Assembly (NCBI RefSeq): GCF_021026345.1
Contig: NZ_JAJNCZ010000005.1
Coordinates: 186,001 to 250,000, forward strand
Origin: Rhizobium sp. GN54
GTDB lineage: Bacteria; Pseudomonadota; Alphaproteobacteria; Rhizobiales; Rhizobiaceae
Length of the DNA stretch: 64,000 bases
Reading direction: 5' to 3'
The notes beneath the pieces are model-generated. The model was not told the DNA's origin. It saw only the letters and a program-made list of their open reading frames with translations, and searched no databases. A program made the position numbers and the translations under genes. This document shows positions 1 through 7,747 of this stretch, in pieces (position 1 is the first letter of the stretch; each line of letters starts with the position of its first letter).

Positions 1-1
1 C

Positions 2-1114
2 AATCTCGGCAAGACGCGCTTCTTCGCCGCTGTCGGTCACGACATCCTGCAGCCGCTGAACGCAGCGCGGCTCTATTCCTCCTCGCTCGTCGAGCGGCTG
101 GGCGCCTCCGACAACGGCGCGATGGTGCACAATATCGACTCCTCGCTGGAGTCGGTCGAGGCCATCCTGGGGGCGGTGCTCGACATATCGCGGCTGGATA
201 CCGGCGCGATGAAGCCCCGGCTGCAGGTGGTGCAACTCGATGATCTCCTGCGGCGGATCGAGACGGATTTCGCGCCGATGGCGCTGGCCAAGAACCTGAC
301 GCTCAAGGTCATGCCGACATCGATTGCGGTGCGCAGCGATCCCAATCTGCTTCGCCGGCTCGTGCAGAACCTCGTCTCCAACGCGATCAAGTACACCAAC
401 AGCGGCAAGGTGCTGGTCGGCGTGCGCAGGCAGGCAGGCGACGCCTCGATACAGGTCTTCGACACCGGCATCGGCATCCCGTCATCGAAGTTCCGCACCG
501 TCTTCAAGGAGTTCGCCCGGCTCGACGAGGGTGCGCGGACGGCGCCGGGACTGGGGCTCGGGCTTTCCATCGTCGACCGTATCGCAAAGGTGCTCAGCTA
601 CCCTGTCGAGCTACAATCGACGCCCGGCGGAGGCACGGGCTTCAAGGTCCGGGTGCCGATCGACACCACCGCCGCCGGCCGGAAGGGGGCGACGTCGGCG
701 CCTGCCGCCCCGGCCGCCGAGCCGATGCGCGGACTGAGGGTGCTTTGCATCGACAACGAGCCGAAGATCCTCGAGGGCATGCGGCTGCTTTTGACGGGCT
801 GGGGCTGCGAGGTCGCCACGGCGGATTCGATCGCCGCCGTGGACGCGCTCCTGACAGCCGCACCGCCCGCCTTCCACGCGGTCATCGCCGACTACCATCT
901 TGGCGACGGTACCGGCATCGAGGCGATCGACCGGGTGCGGGCCGCGCTCGGCGCGGAACTGCCTGGCCTGCTTGTCACCGCCGACCGGTCCGCCGAGGTC
1001 AGGGCGCTGGCCGACGGCAAGGACATCGTCGTGCAGAACAAGCCCGTCCGCCCCGCCTCGATGCGGGCCTGGCTGACGCGTCTGGTGAACCTGGAAAAGG
1101 CGGCGGCGGAATAG
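2..1114 (+). CDS. Hybrid sensor histidine kinase, C-terminal part (cut by window start)
   Basis: The open frame runs in from the left edge, so the N-terminal sensor region is missing. What remains is a complete kinase core plus receiver. The H-box is at bases 30-60 (VGHDILQPLNAARLY), with the phospho-accepting His codon at 38-40. A HATPase domain follows, with an N-box (VQNLVSNAIKYTN), G1 (FDTGIGIP) and G2 (LGLGLSIV). The C-terminal third is a CheY-like receiver (LRVLCIDNEPKILEG) with acceptor Asp in IADYHLGDGTG and the conserved Lys in QNKPVRPA. The order HisKA-HATPase-REC with this H-box resembles the NahK/ErcS' family of hybrid kinases. The first internal ATG at 122 lies after the H-box and is not the real start. 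The convergent LuxR-type regulator next door is a plausible partner, by inference only. Confidence 0.9.
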   Translation, partial: NLGKTRFFAAVGHDILQPLNAARLYSSSLVERLGASDNGAMVHNIDSSLESVEAILGAVLDISRLDTGAMKPRLQVVQLDDLLRRIETDFAPMALAKNLTLKVMPTSIAVRSDPNLLRRLVQNLVSNAIKYTNSGKVLVGVRRQAGDASIQVFDTGIGIPSSKFRTVFKEFARLDEGARTAPGLGLGLSIVDRIAKVLSYPVELQSTPGGGTGFKVRVPIDTTAAGRKGATSAPAAPAAEPMRGLRVLCIDNEPKILEGMRLLLTGWGCEVATADSIAAVDALLTAAPPAFHAVIADYHLGDGTGIEAIDRVRAALGAELPGLLVTADRSAEVRALADGKDIVVQNKPVRPASMRAWLTRLVNLEKAAAE

Positions 1115-1175
1115 GGCGCATATGGCGCGCCATGCCAATGCCGGGTGAAGCGTCGATGACGCCGGCCGGGCGCGT

Positions 1176-1832
1176 TCAGGCGGCGGCCGCGGAGGTGGAC
1201 CCGATCTTGCCGAGCTGGATGACGGCCTGGGTGCGGCTGTCCACGTTCAGCTTCAGCAGGATCGCCGACACATGCGCCTTGATCGTCGCCTCGGATACGC
1301 CGAGCTCGTAGGCGATCTGCTTGTTGAGCAGCCCTTCGGCCAGCATCGACAGCACGCGCGACTGCTGTGGTGTCAGCGTGCGCAGCCGGTTGATCAGGTC
1401 GCCGACCTCCGCATCCTGTTCGGGGCCGCGCTGATAGTCGCTCGGCGTATAGATGTTGCCGTCGAGGACGGCCGCGATACCCTCGCGGATCTCCTCGATC
1501 GAGGCGGACTTGGAAATGAAGCCGGAGGCGCCGAGATCCAATGCGCGGCGGATGGTGGCGGCATCGTCGCGGGCCGAGACCACGATCACCGGCAGGCCCG
1601 GATGTTCCGCCCGCAACGTGATCAGGCCGGACAGGCCGCTGGCGCCGGGCATCGAGAGATCGAGAAGCATGAGGTCGGCATCGGGACACCGGCTGGCCGA
1701 GGCGCGGGCGGCGTCGAAGTCCCCGGCCTCGACGATCGTGGCCTCGTCGCCGCTTCCGAGCAGCGCCTGCCTCAGCGCGCCGCGGAAGAGCGGGTGGTCA
1801 TCTGCAATGATGATCGTCAATCCTGTGGTCAT
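1176..1832 (-). CDS. LuxR/NarL-family two-component response regulator
   Basis: The 218-residue protein has a receiver domain (acidic pair D11-D12, phosphorylatable D58 in LMLLDLSMPG, K108 in FISKSAS). A LuxR-type HTH follows at about residues 148-205 (LTPQQSRVLSMLAEGLLNKQIAYELGVSEATIKAHVSAI, quoted here in two halves: LTPQQSRVLSMLAEG and NKQIAYELGVSEATIK). Length and domain order are normal for NarL/FixJ-type regulators. It is transcribed toward the hybrid kinase, with about 60 bases between the two stop codons. Its targets are unknown; in gamma-proteobacteria comparable regulators work with NahK/ErcS'-type kinases. The family is certain, the pairing is inferred. Confidence 0.93.
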   Translation of the reverse strand: MTTGLTIIIADDHPLFRGALRQALLGSGDEATIVEAGDFDAARASASRCPDADLMLLDLSMPGASGLSGLITLRAEHPGLPVIVVSARDDAATIRRALDLGASGFISKSASIEEIREGIAAVLDGNIYTPSDYQRGPEQDAEVGDLINRLRTLTPQQSRVLSMLAEGLLNKQIAYELGVSEATIKAHVSAILLKLNVDSRTQAVIQLGKIGSTSAAAA

Positions 1833-1894
1833 GCGGGCTCCCTCCCAAGAGCACGGTCATGATGGCACGCGGTTCGACGTGGGCACATCGGCGC

Positions 1895-2323
1895 TCAGGT
1901 CTTTTCCGGCACCGGCTGCTGGGGGGCGATCTTCTCCTCCTCACCCTCCAGATTCTTCACGATAGCCATCAGGCGCTGCATCATTCTTTCCATGATGCCC
2001 ATGGTCCGGTCAATCTCCTCATCGGTCGGCAGGCGCGGTTTATCACTGGAAAGCGCCGATTTCTCCGCCTTTTCCAATGCTTCCACACGTCTGGTCAGCG
2101 AATCGAGCTCCTCTTCGAAGGCGGCCCGCTCGTCGGCGGCCATGCGGCAGGCCATCTGGCCGGAGGTCTCCCGGCACAGCGAAACCTCGCCGGTGACGGT
2201 ATCGAGCCGAACGAAACCTTCGTCCGTACGCTCCATCTGATAGCGTCCCTCGCCTTCGGCAAGGCCCGGCCCGGACAGCAGCAGCGGCGACACGAAGGCC
2301 AGGCCGACGATCACTTTGCGCAT
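1895..2323 (-). CDS. Small secreted protein with coiled-coil segment, unknown function
   Basis: A 142-residue protein beginning MRKVIVGLAFVSPLLLSGPG, a clear Sec signal peptide with likely cleavage after GLA. The mature part has a short domain with two cysteines (SLCRETSGQMACRM), then a heptad-like charged helix (ERAAFEEELDSLTRRVEALEKAEK) around residues 68-95, and an acidic tail. I chose the start at 2323 because a strong AAGGAGG lies 7 bases upstream; a longer reading would add an implausible arginine-rich leader. I do not recognise a named family. Exported, possibly periplasmic, is as far as the sequence goes. Confidence 0.75.
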   Translation of the reverse strand: MRKVIVGLAFVSPLLLSGPGLAEGEGRYQMERTDEGFVRLDTVTGEVSLCRETSGQMACRMAADERAAFEEELDSLTRRVEALEKAEKSALSSDKPRLPTDEEIDRTMGIMERMMQRLMAIVKNLEGEEEKIAPQQPVPEKT

Positions 2324-2437
2324 GCGACTTCCTCCTTGAAACGGCAATGGCAATCGATTTTGCCCGTGGACTTTCCCGCGGCGATGCGGCAAGCGCTAGG
2401 ATCGAGGCATCCGCCGCCGCGCAGAGGAAAGCACACC

Positions 2438-2782
2438 ATGTCCGAGATAATATACAAGATCGTTCCGGCAAGTCTGTGGCAATCCGCCCGCAGCAAGGGA
2501 AGCTTCGACGGCGCGCCGGTGGACCTTGCCGACGGCTTCATCCACTTCTCCACCGCCGCCCAGGCGAAGGAGACGGCGGCGAAGCACTTTGCCGGACAGA
2601 CGGATCTGCTTCTGGTCGCGATCGACGGTGCGGCGCTCGGAGAGGCGCTGGTCTACGAGCCGTCCCGCGGCGGCCAGCTCTTTCCCCATCTCTACGGCGC
2701 CCTTCCGCTCGATGCCGTGCTGTGGGAGAAGACGCTGCCGCTCGGCGCCGACGGGACGCACCTCTTTCCGGAGATGATCTGA
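2438..2782 (+). CDS. DUF952 family protein
   Basis: A 114-residue protein beginning MSEIIYKIVPASLWQSA. It matches the DUF952 pattern: an IYK start, a central DGFIHFSTAAQ motif, a middle ALVYEPSRGG segment and the end motif HLYGALPLDAVLW. DUF952 proteins are small cytoplasmic proteins related to ADP-ribosyltransferase-like folds, without a settled function. It ends one base before the pyrD start, so the two are almost certainly cotranscribed, an arrangement common in rhizobia. Start choice is supported by the conserved N-terminus; AGAGGAAA lies upstream. Confidence 0.88.
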   Translation: MSEIIYKIVPASLWQSARSKGSFDGAPVDLADGFIHFSTAAQAKETAAKHFAGQTDLLLVAIDGAALGEALVYEPSRGGQLFPHLYGALPLDAVLWEKTLPLGADGTHLFPEMI

Positions 2783-2783
2783 G

Positions 2784-3866
2784 ATGGCGTTCACCGACCT
2801 CGCCCGCAAAGGCCTGTTCCTGTTCGATCCGGAAACCGCGCACGGCCTGTCGATCGCCGCACTGAAGAGCGGGCTCGTGCCGGCCTGCGGCCTGCGCGCC
2901 GACCCGCGCCTGCGCCAGACGATCGCCGGCCTCGACTTCGCAAATCCGCTCGGCATGGCGGCCGGCTACGACAAGAACGCGGAGGTGCCCGAGGCGCTGA
3001 TCCGGCTCGGTTTCGGCTTCGCCGAGATCGGCACGGTGACCCCCCGGCCGCAGGACGGCAACCCGAAGCCCCGCATCTTCCGGCTGACGGCCGACGAAGC
3101 GGTCATCAACCGGCTGGGCTTCAACAACGAGGGCCATGCCGCCGCACTTCGGCGTCTCAAGGCCTGCTCGCGCCAGTCGCTGATCGGCGTCAACATCGGC
3201 GCCAACAAGGACAGCGAGGACCGGATCGCCGACTATGTCGAAGGGATCGGCACCTTCTACGACGTGGCGCGCTATTTCACCGCCAACATCTCATCCCCCA
3301 ATACGCCGGGCCTGCGCGACCTGCAGGCGCGCGAGAGCCTGTCCGCCCTGCTGTCTGCCGTGCTCGCGGCACGGGACGAGCAAGCGATACGTGCCGGCCG
3401 GCGCGTGCCCGTCTTCCTCAAGATCGCCCCCGACCTCACCGAGGAAGGGCTGGACGACATCGCCGAGGTGGCGCTCGCCCATGATCTCGACGGCCTGATC
3501 GTCTCCAACACGACGCTGTCACGCGACGGCCTCACCGAGCGGACACATGCGAACGAGGCGGGCGGGCTTTCGGGCAAGCCGCTATTTGCCAAGTCGACGA
3601 CGGTGCTGGCGAAGATGCGCAGGCGGGTGGGTGCGGCGCTGCCGATCATCGGCGTCGGCGGCGTCAACTCGGCGGAGACGGCAGCGGAAAAGATCCGCGC
3701 GGGCGCCGACCTGGTGCAGCTCTATTCCTGCATGATCTATGCGGGGCCGGGCCTTCCGGCCACGATCGTCAGGGGACTTTCGCACGTCTGCGACCGCGAA
3801 CGGCTCGCCTCGATCCGCGACATCCGCGGAACGCGCACCGACCACTGGGCCGACCGGAGCATCTGA
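2784..3866 (+). CDS. pyrD: Dihydroorotate dehydrogenase (quinone), class 2
   Basis: This enzyme oxidises dihydroorotate to orotate in pyrimidine synthesis and passes electrons to membrane quinone. The 360-residue length and N-terminal membrane-association helix (FTDLARKGLFLFDPETAHGL) are those of class 2. FMN and substrate motifs are intact: FANPLGMAAGYDKNAEVP, NRLGFNNEG, NIGANKDSED, and the NISSPNTPGLRDLQ loop carrying the class-2 catalytic Ser. LIVSNTTLSRDGL and the GVGGVNSAETA / LVQLYSCMIYAGP phosphate-binding end are also present. It follows the DUF952 gene with a single base between them. Confidence 0.97.
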   Translation: MAFTDLARKGLFLFDPETAHGLSIAALKSGLVPACGLRADPRLRQTIAGLDFANPLGMAAGYDKNAEVPEALIRLGFGFAEIGTVTPRPQDGNPKPRIFRLTADEAVINRLGFNNEGHAAALRRLKACSRQSLIGVNIGANKDSEDRIADYVEGIGTFYDVARYFTANISSPNTPGLRDLQARESLSALLSAVLAARDEQAIRAGRRVPVFLKIAPDLTEEGLDDIAEVALAHDLDGLIVSNTTLSRDGLTERTHANEAGGLSGKPLFAKSTTVLAKMRRRVGAALPIIGVGGVNSAETAAEKIRAGADLVQLYSCMIYAGPGLPATIVRGLSHVCDRERLASIRDIRGTRTDHWADRSI

Positions 3867-3909
3867 CGGTCCGGCACCCGGATCCGGCCGATGGGCCGGC
3901 CGGTCCCGC

Positions 3910-4416
3910 TCAGCTCGAGAGCACCATGGCCCAGTAGGGCCGGTTTCCGGATTTCGGGCTCCTGGCTTCGGCGACGCCGAGGCCGCGATAGCCGGAACCC
4001 AGCATGTTGGCGAGGTGCTTGGGCGAATCGACCCAGGCCTGGAACGCCCGCGCCGCGTCGTCCTGCCCCACGGCGATGTTCTCGGCCGCCGGAAGGGGCA
4101 CGTCCATGCCCTTCATCCGCTTGCCGAAATCCGCACCGATGCCGATGTTGTGCTGCATCTTGCCCGCAGCCGCCATCCGGCGCGCCTGGTCGCGTGCCGC
4201 ATTGGCGGTGGCCGGCTGGCGCGACAGAGGCTCCAGCCCGCGCTCGCCCCTGAGCTTGTTGATCATGACAAGGGTGGCGTCTGTCTGGTCGCTGGAATCG
4301 GACGCGGTATCGATCAGGCCAGTGGTGGTGCAGCTCGAGATCGCCGTCGCAGTCGCGCCGAGTGCGGTCGCCAGAAGAGCCCTGCGGCGGATCGGGTTCG
4401 TCGTCTTCGTCGTCAT
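3910..4416 (-). CDS. CAP-domain (SCP/PR1-like) exported protein, probable lipoprotein
   Basis: The 168-residue protein has an arginine-rich N-terminus (NPIRRRALLATALGATATA) ending in a possible lipobox (AISSC), so it is probably exported and lipid-anchored. The rest is one CAP domain from about residue 45: INKLRGERGLEPLS, ARDQARRMAAAGKMQHN, ENIAVG, and FQAWVDSPKHLANMLGSGYRGLGVA. The His of KMQHN, the Glu of ENIA and the SPKHLANML loop are the conserved cavity residues. CAP proteins in bacteria have no single known activity. The small membrane protein gene upstream ends one base before this start, so the two form an operon. Confidence 0.88.
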   Translation of the reverse strand: MTTKTTNPIRRRALLATALGATATAISSCTTTGLIDTASDSSDQTDATLVMINKLRGERGLEPLSRQPATANAARDQARRMAAAGKMQHNIGIGADFGKRMKGMDVPLPAAENIAVGQDDAARAFQAWVDSPKHLANMLGSGYRGLGVAEARSPKSGNRPYWAMVLSS

Positions 4417-4417
4417 G

Positions 4418-4684
4418 TCAGCGTCTGTAGCTCAGGATGCGGATGAGAATGAAGACCGGGATCACGATCACCGCGCCGAGCACGAGATAGTCTCCGACGC
4501 GGCCGAGCGCCTGGAAGCCGGTTTCCCAGAGATTGACGATGAAATCGCGGACGGCACGCAGGATATCGTCCGGGTAGAGGCCCAGCACCGACATCACGAA
4601 GCCGAGCGCCACCGACAGGATCAGGAGCTTCACGACGATCCGAAGCGGTGTATCGCCGAGGAACCTGTTGACGCCGTCCGACAT
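4418..4684 (-). CDS. Small integral membrane protein, DUF6460-like
   Basis: An 88-residue protein starting MSDGVNRFLGDTPLRIVVKL. It has a first membrane segment at about residues 14-36 and a second at about 65-84 (YLVLGAVIVIPVFILIRIL). The first segment is followed by GLYPDDILRAVRDFIVNLWE, an arrangement typical of the DUF6460 family found in Rhizobiales. An AGGAG lies upstream of the ATG. It is the first gene of a two-gene operon with the CAP-domain lipoprotein. Function is unknown. Confidence 0.8.
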   Translation of the reverse strand: MSDGVNRFLGDTPLRIVVKLLILSVALGFVMSVLGLYPDDILRAVRDFIVNLWETGFQALGRVGDYLVLGAVIVIPVFILIRILSYRR

Positions 4685-4828
4685 GCTGCCTGCTCCTTCT
4701 TCTCGTCCCCTCATGGGCGCCCTCTCATAAGGCGCGCCGGCAAAAACCGCAACGCGGGCGCCGAATCTGCTTGCGTTTTGGCCGCGCTTGCCGAATAGCG
4801 ATGCCACCTCACGCAAAAAGACGCAACC

Positions 4829-5797
4829 ATGCCTCTCGCCTCGCAGCATGCCTCCGGCGACGCCCTCGCCCATCGCCGCGCCGACTATGCCCGCATGCTC
4901 GCCGAAGGTGGCGATTTTTCGGGCGCTGCCGAACTCATGGGACAGGCGCTGGAGATTTCCCCGGATTGGGCGGCCGGCTGGTACCGCCTGGCCGAATATG
5001 CGGAGAAGGCTGCGGACAGGAAGGCGGCTGCGGCGGCCCTTGGCCGGGTGCTCGCACTCGCGCCGAATGACCCCTTCGGCGCGACGCTGCGGCTTGCCGT
5101 TCTCGGCGCCGCCGATGTTCCCGCCGCACCGCCGAGCCACTACGTCCAACAACTGTTCGACGACTATGCCCAACGCTTCGACAAGTCGCTGGTCGACAGG
5201 CTCGGCTACAGCGTGCCCCAGAAGCTCGCAGCCCTTGTCGACGAGGGCATCGCGACCCGGCATTTCGCCCATGTGACCGATCTCGGCTGCGGCACCGGGC
5301 TCTTCGGCGAGCGGGTCCGCGATCGCGCGACATTCCTCGAAGGCTTCGACCTTTCGGCCAGGATGCTGGCCAAGGCCCGGGAGAAAGCGGTCTACGACCG
5401 GCTCGCCCGGGCGGACCTTTCGCTGCCCCCGGACGAAAGCGGCGTCTTCGATACCGATCTGCCCGCCCGCCGCGCCGATCTCGCCAGCGCGGCCGACGTC
5501 CTGATTTATCTCGGCGATCTTTCACCGGTCTTCGCCATTGCAGAGAAGCTCGTCGCGGCCGGCGGCCACTTTGCCTTCTCGGTCGAGGATGCCGGGGCGG
5601 AGGAGACCTATGTCCTGCGCCCGTCGATGCGCTATGCCCATGGCGAAGGCTATGTGCGCACCTGCGCGGAGAAAGCCGGATTCACCGTGCTCCAGAGCCG
5701 GCAAACCGTCATCCGCATGGATGCCGGCACCCCGGTTTCCGGAAGGCTCTACCTCGCCAGATGCGGCGAACCGGGGCCGAGCGCTTCCGCCGACTGA
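4829..5797 (+). CDS. TPR-containing class I SAM-dependent methyltransferase
   Basis: The 322-residue protein combines a helical TPR-like N-terminus (about residues 10-95; AHRRADYARMLAEGGDFSG and AAGWYRLAEYAEKAADRK) with a Methyltransf-type Rossmann domain. SAM motif I is VTDLGCGTGLFGERV, followed by LEGFDLSARMLAKARE. The sequence YVQQLFDDYAQRFDKSLVD just before it is typical of TPR-linked methyltransferases annotated in rhizobia. The substrate cannot be read from the sequence; the TPR part suggests a protein target. It is a single-gene unit with no obvious operon partner. Confidence 0.85.
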   Translation: MPLASQHASGDALAHRRADYARMLAEGGDFSGAAELMGQALEISPDWAAGWYRLAEYAEKAADRKAAAAALGRVLALAPNDPFGATLRLAVLGAADVPAAPPSHYVQQLFDDYAQRFDKSLVDRLGYSVPQKLAALVDEGIATRHFAHVTDLGCGTGLFGERVRDRATFLEGFDLSARMLAKAREKAVYDRLARADLSLPPDESGVFDTDLPARRADLASAADVLIYLGDLSPVFAIAEKLVAAGGHFAFSVEDAGAEETYVLRPSMRYAHGEGYVRTCAEKAGFTVLQSRQTVIRMDAGTPVSGRLYLARCGEPGPSASAD

Positions 5798-5836
5798 CGT
5801 TGCTCCCTCCGTCTTGCATTTGCTGCAGCGCAATAT

Positions 5837-6505
5837 ATGAACGAAGAACCTTCTGCAGCGGAGACGTCGATGAGCGGCTACAAGCGTCGATTTGGATTCT
5901 GGAATCCTGCGCCTACGCGCCATTCGCTGCTGGAGGACGCGCAGGGCATCTTCACCGGCAGCATGATCGCCGCCCTCGGGCTGTCGCTGATCGGCAGTGC
6001 GGGGCTGGTGACCAGCGGTATCGCCGGCGTGGCCTTCATCCTGCAATACCTGACCGGTTACGGCTTCGGCCTCTACTACACGGCACTGAACCTGCCGTTC
6101 TACCTGCTGTCGCTCAGCCGGCTCGGCAGGGCCTTCACGATCAAGACCTTCATCGCCGTCGGCCTGACATCGCTGATCACGGAAATCCAGCCGCACTACC
6201 TGAAGATAGAGACGCTCGATCCCGTCTGGACGTCGCTTCTCGCAGGCGTCCTGCTCGGCTTCGGGCTGCTGGCGCTCTATCGCCACCGGGCAAGCCTCGG
6301 CGGGCTCGGCATTCTCGCAGTCTACCTGCAGGACCGGTTCGGCTGGCGGGCGGGCCTGGTGCAGCTCGCTTTCGACGCGGTGGTGCTGGCCGCGGCTTTC
6401 GCAGTCGCGGCCCCGTACATCGTACTCTGCTCGGTGATCGGCGCGCTGGTTCTGAACCTGTTTCTGACGATCAACCATCGCTCCGACCGCTACGTCGCCG
6501 TATGA
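5837..6505 (+). CDS. YitT-family (DUF161) membrane protein
   Basis: The 222-residue hydrophobic protein has five or six membrane segments. The first repeat carries the YitT hallmark pattern GLVTSGIAGVAFILQYLTGYG with NLPFYLLSLSRLGRAFTIKT. YitT proteins are predicted transporters of unknown substrate; this one lacks the long C-terminal soluble domain seen in many Firmicutes members. An alternative start at 5870 (MSGYKRRFGFWNPAP) would remove 11 residues and is possible. It stands alone between the methyltransferase and the minus-strand AhpD-like gene. Confidence 0.8.
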   Translation: MNEEPSAAETSMSGYKRRFGFWNPAPTRHSLLEDAQGIFTGSMIAALGLSLIGSAGLVTSGIAGVAFILQYLTGYGFGLYYTALNLPFYLLSLSRLGRAFTIKTFIAVGLTSLITEIQPHYLKIETLDPVWTSLLAGVLLGFGLLALYRHRASLGGLGILAVYLQDRFGWRAGLVQLAFDAVVLAAAFAVAAPYIVLCSVIGALVLNLFLTINHRSDRYVAV

Positions 6506-6575
6506 GAGGTCGCCGCACGGAAAGAGGCGGCACGCGGCCGCCCCTTGCTGGCTATTTCCCTTGCCAGATGGCGCG

Positions 6576-7040
6576 TCAGGCCGCCTGGGCGGGCTTGTCG
6601 AGCGGGTGCTGGGAGCGGAAGCCGACGGCGAGCCGGTTCCAGACGTTGATGGCGCCGATCGCCACCGTGATCTTCGTCATCTCCGCCTCGGAGAAATGCG
6701 CCTTCAACTCCTCGTAGGCCGCGTCCGGAATGCCGGTCTGGGCGATGTTGGTGACCGCATCCACCCAGCCGAGCAGGGCCCGTTCGCGGGCGTCATAGAC
6801 CGGCGATTCCCGCCAGACCGACATCAGGTTGATCCATTGTTCGGAAAGCCCGTCATGACGGGATTCCTTCACATGCATGTCGACGCAGTAGGCACAGCCA
6901 TTGATGATCGAGGCGCGCAGCTTGATCAGATGGATGAAGCGACGCTCGAGGCCGGAACTCTGCACGAATTCCTCCAGCGCCACGACGGCCTTGTAGGATT
7001 CGGGGGAGGCTTTGAAGAAATTGAAACGCGGTTGCATCAT
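6576..7040 (-). CDS. AhpD-like carboxymuconolactone decarboxylase-family protein
   Basis: The 154-residue protein has the AhpD-like core: KLRASIINGCAYCVDMHVKE holds the redox CxxC (C49, C52) and H56 used by AhpD-type peroxidase reductases. LFGWVDAVTNIA-type helices follow. It is probably a disulfide-exchange or peroxide-defence enzyme rather than a true decarboxylase. The start at 7040 (MMQPRFNFFK) is chosen for an AAAGAAG ribosome site just upstream. It lies directly behind the Rrf2 regulator gene (34 bases apart, same strand), so expression is probably under that redox-type regulator. Confidence 0.88.
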   Translation of the reverse strand: MMQPRFNFFKASPESYKAVVALEEFVQSSGLERRFIHLIKLRASIINGCAYCVDMHVKESRHDGLSEQWINLMSVWRESPVYDARERALLGWVDAVTNIAQTGIPDAAYEELKAHFSEAEMTKITVAIGAINVWNRLAVGFRSQHPLDKPAQAA

Positions 7041-7074
7041 GTCTTCCTTTCGGGTTGGGGCTCGGTTGGCGGCG

Positions 7075-7575
7075 TCAGTGCGAGCGGCGCTCATGCTGTT
7101 CGAGGAAGGCGCATCCGCGCGCGGCGATGGCGCCGTCCTCGTCTGTCATTGCGAGATCTCCGAGGATGTCGGCGATGGTGGTCTTGGCCAGTTCGGCGCG
7201 ATAGGCCCGCTCGGCCCGCAGCATCACCGCATTGATCCCGCACGGGCGCGTGAAGGACGTTTGCGGCAGCGGGTTCGGGCCGCGCTGGCGGATCTCCTTG
7301 CAGCGGAACGCCGGCGCGGGGCCTTCGACAGCAAGAACGATATCGAGAAGCGTGATCTCGTCGGTCCTGCGCGCCAGCCGGTAACCGCCGCGCGGTCCGG
7401 GAACGGTCTGCAGGATCCCCGCTCCCGACAGCGCCTGCAGATGCTTCAGCAGGTAGCTCGTCGAAGCTCCGTGGAACTCCGCAAGCGCCGCCGCCGACAG
7501 CACGCCGTCGCCGGAAAGTCCTGCCAGCATCCCAACACTGTGGATCGCCTGTTCAACGCCGTCGCCGAGCTTCAA
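7075..7575 (-). CDS. Rrf2-family transcriptional regulator
   Basis: The 166-residue protein has an N-terminal winged helix typical of Rrf2 (LSAAALAEFHGASTSYLLKH, then AGILQTVPGPRGGYRLAR). A central region has cysteines at 92, 112 and 155. The spacing does not copy the IscR cluster ligand set exactly, but cysteines here often mean redox or cluster sensing. The start is TTG, backed by an AGGAGG 6 bases upstream. It is the promoter-proximal gene of a two-gene operon with the AhpD-like protein, and an inverted repeat sits just upstream. Autoregulation is likely by analogy. Confidence 0.9.
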   Translation of the reverse strand: MKLGDGVEQAIHSVGMLAGLSGDGVLSAAALAEFHGASTSYLLKHLQALSGAGILQTVPGPRGGYRLARRTDEITLLDIVLAVEGPAPAFRCKEIRQRGPNPLPQTSFTRPCGINAVMLRAERAYRAELAKTTIADILGDLAMTDEDGAIAARGCAFLEQHERRSH

Positions 7576-7592
7576 GATTGCCTCCTAAATCG

Positions 7593-7609
7593 TGGATGTT
7601 TTTTATCCA
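7593..7609. promoter_or_regulatory. Inverted repeat upstream of the Rrf2 gene, candidate operator
   Basis: TGGAT and ATCCA arms flank a 7-base T-rich spacer, 18 bases before the TTG start and overlapping the region where a promoter would lie. Rrf2 regulators bind short imperfect palindromes next to their own genes. The site could also serve the divergent helicase gene starting at 7748. Confidence 0.45.
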
Positions 7610-7747
7610 TGATAATGCGCCGAGTCAAGCAGCTTCCGCGAAGAGGCAACGGCGCTGCGGCTCACGTCGGCGTAACGTGTTGAATTCACCGGTGTTGCAA
7701 ACCGAAATTCGATATCGTCGCTTCGTGATATGCGTTAGCTTCGCCCC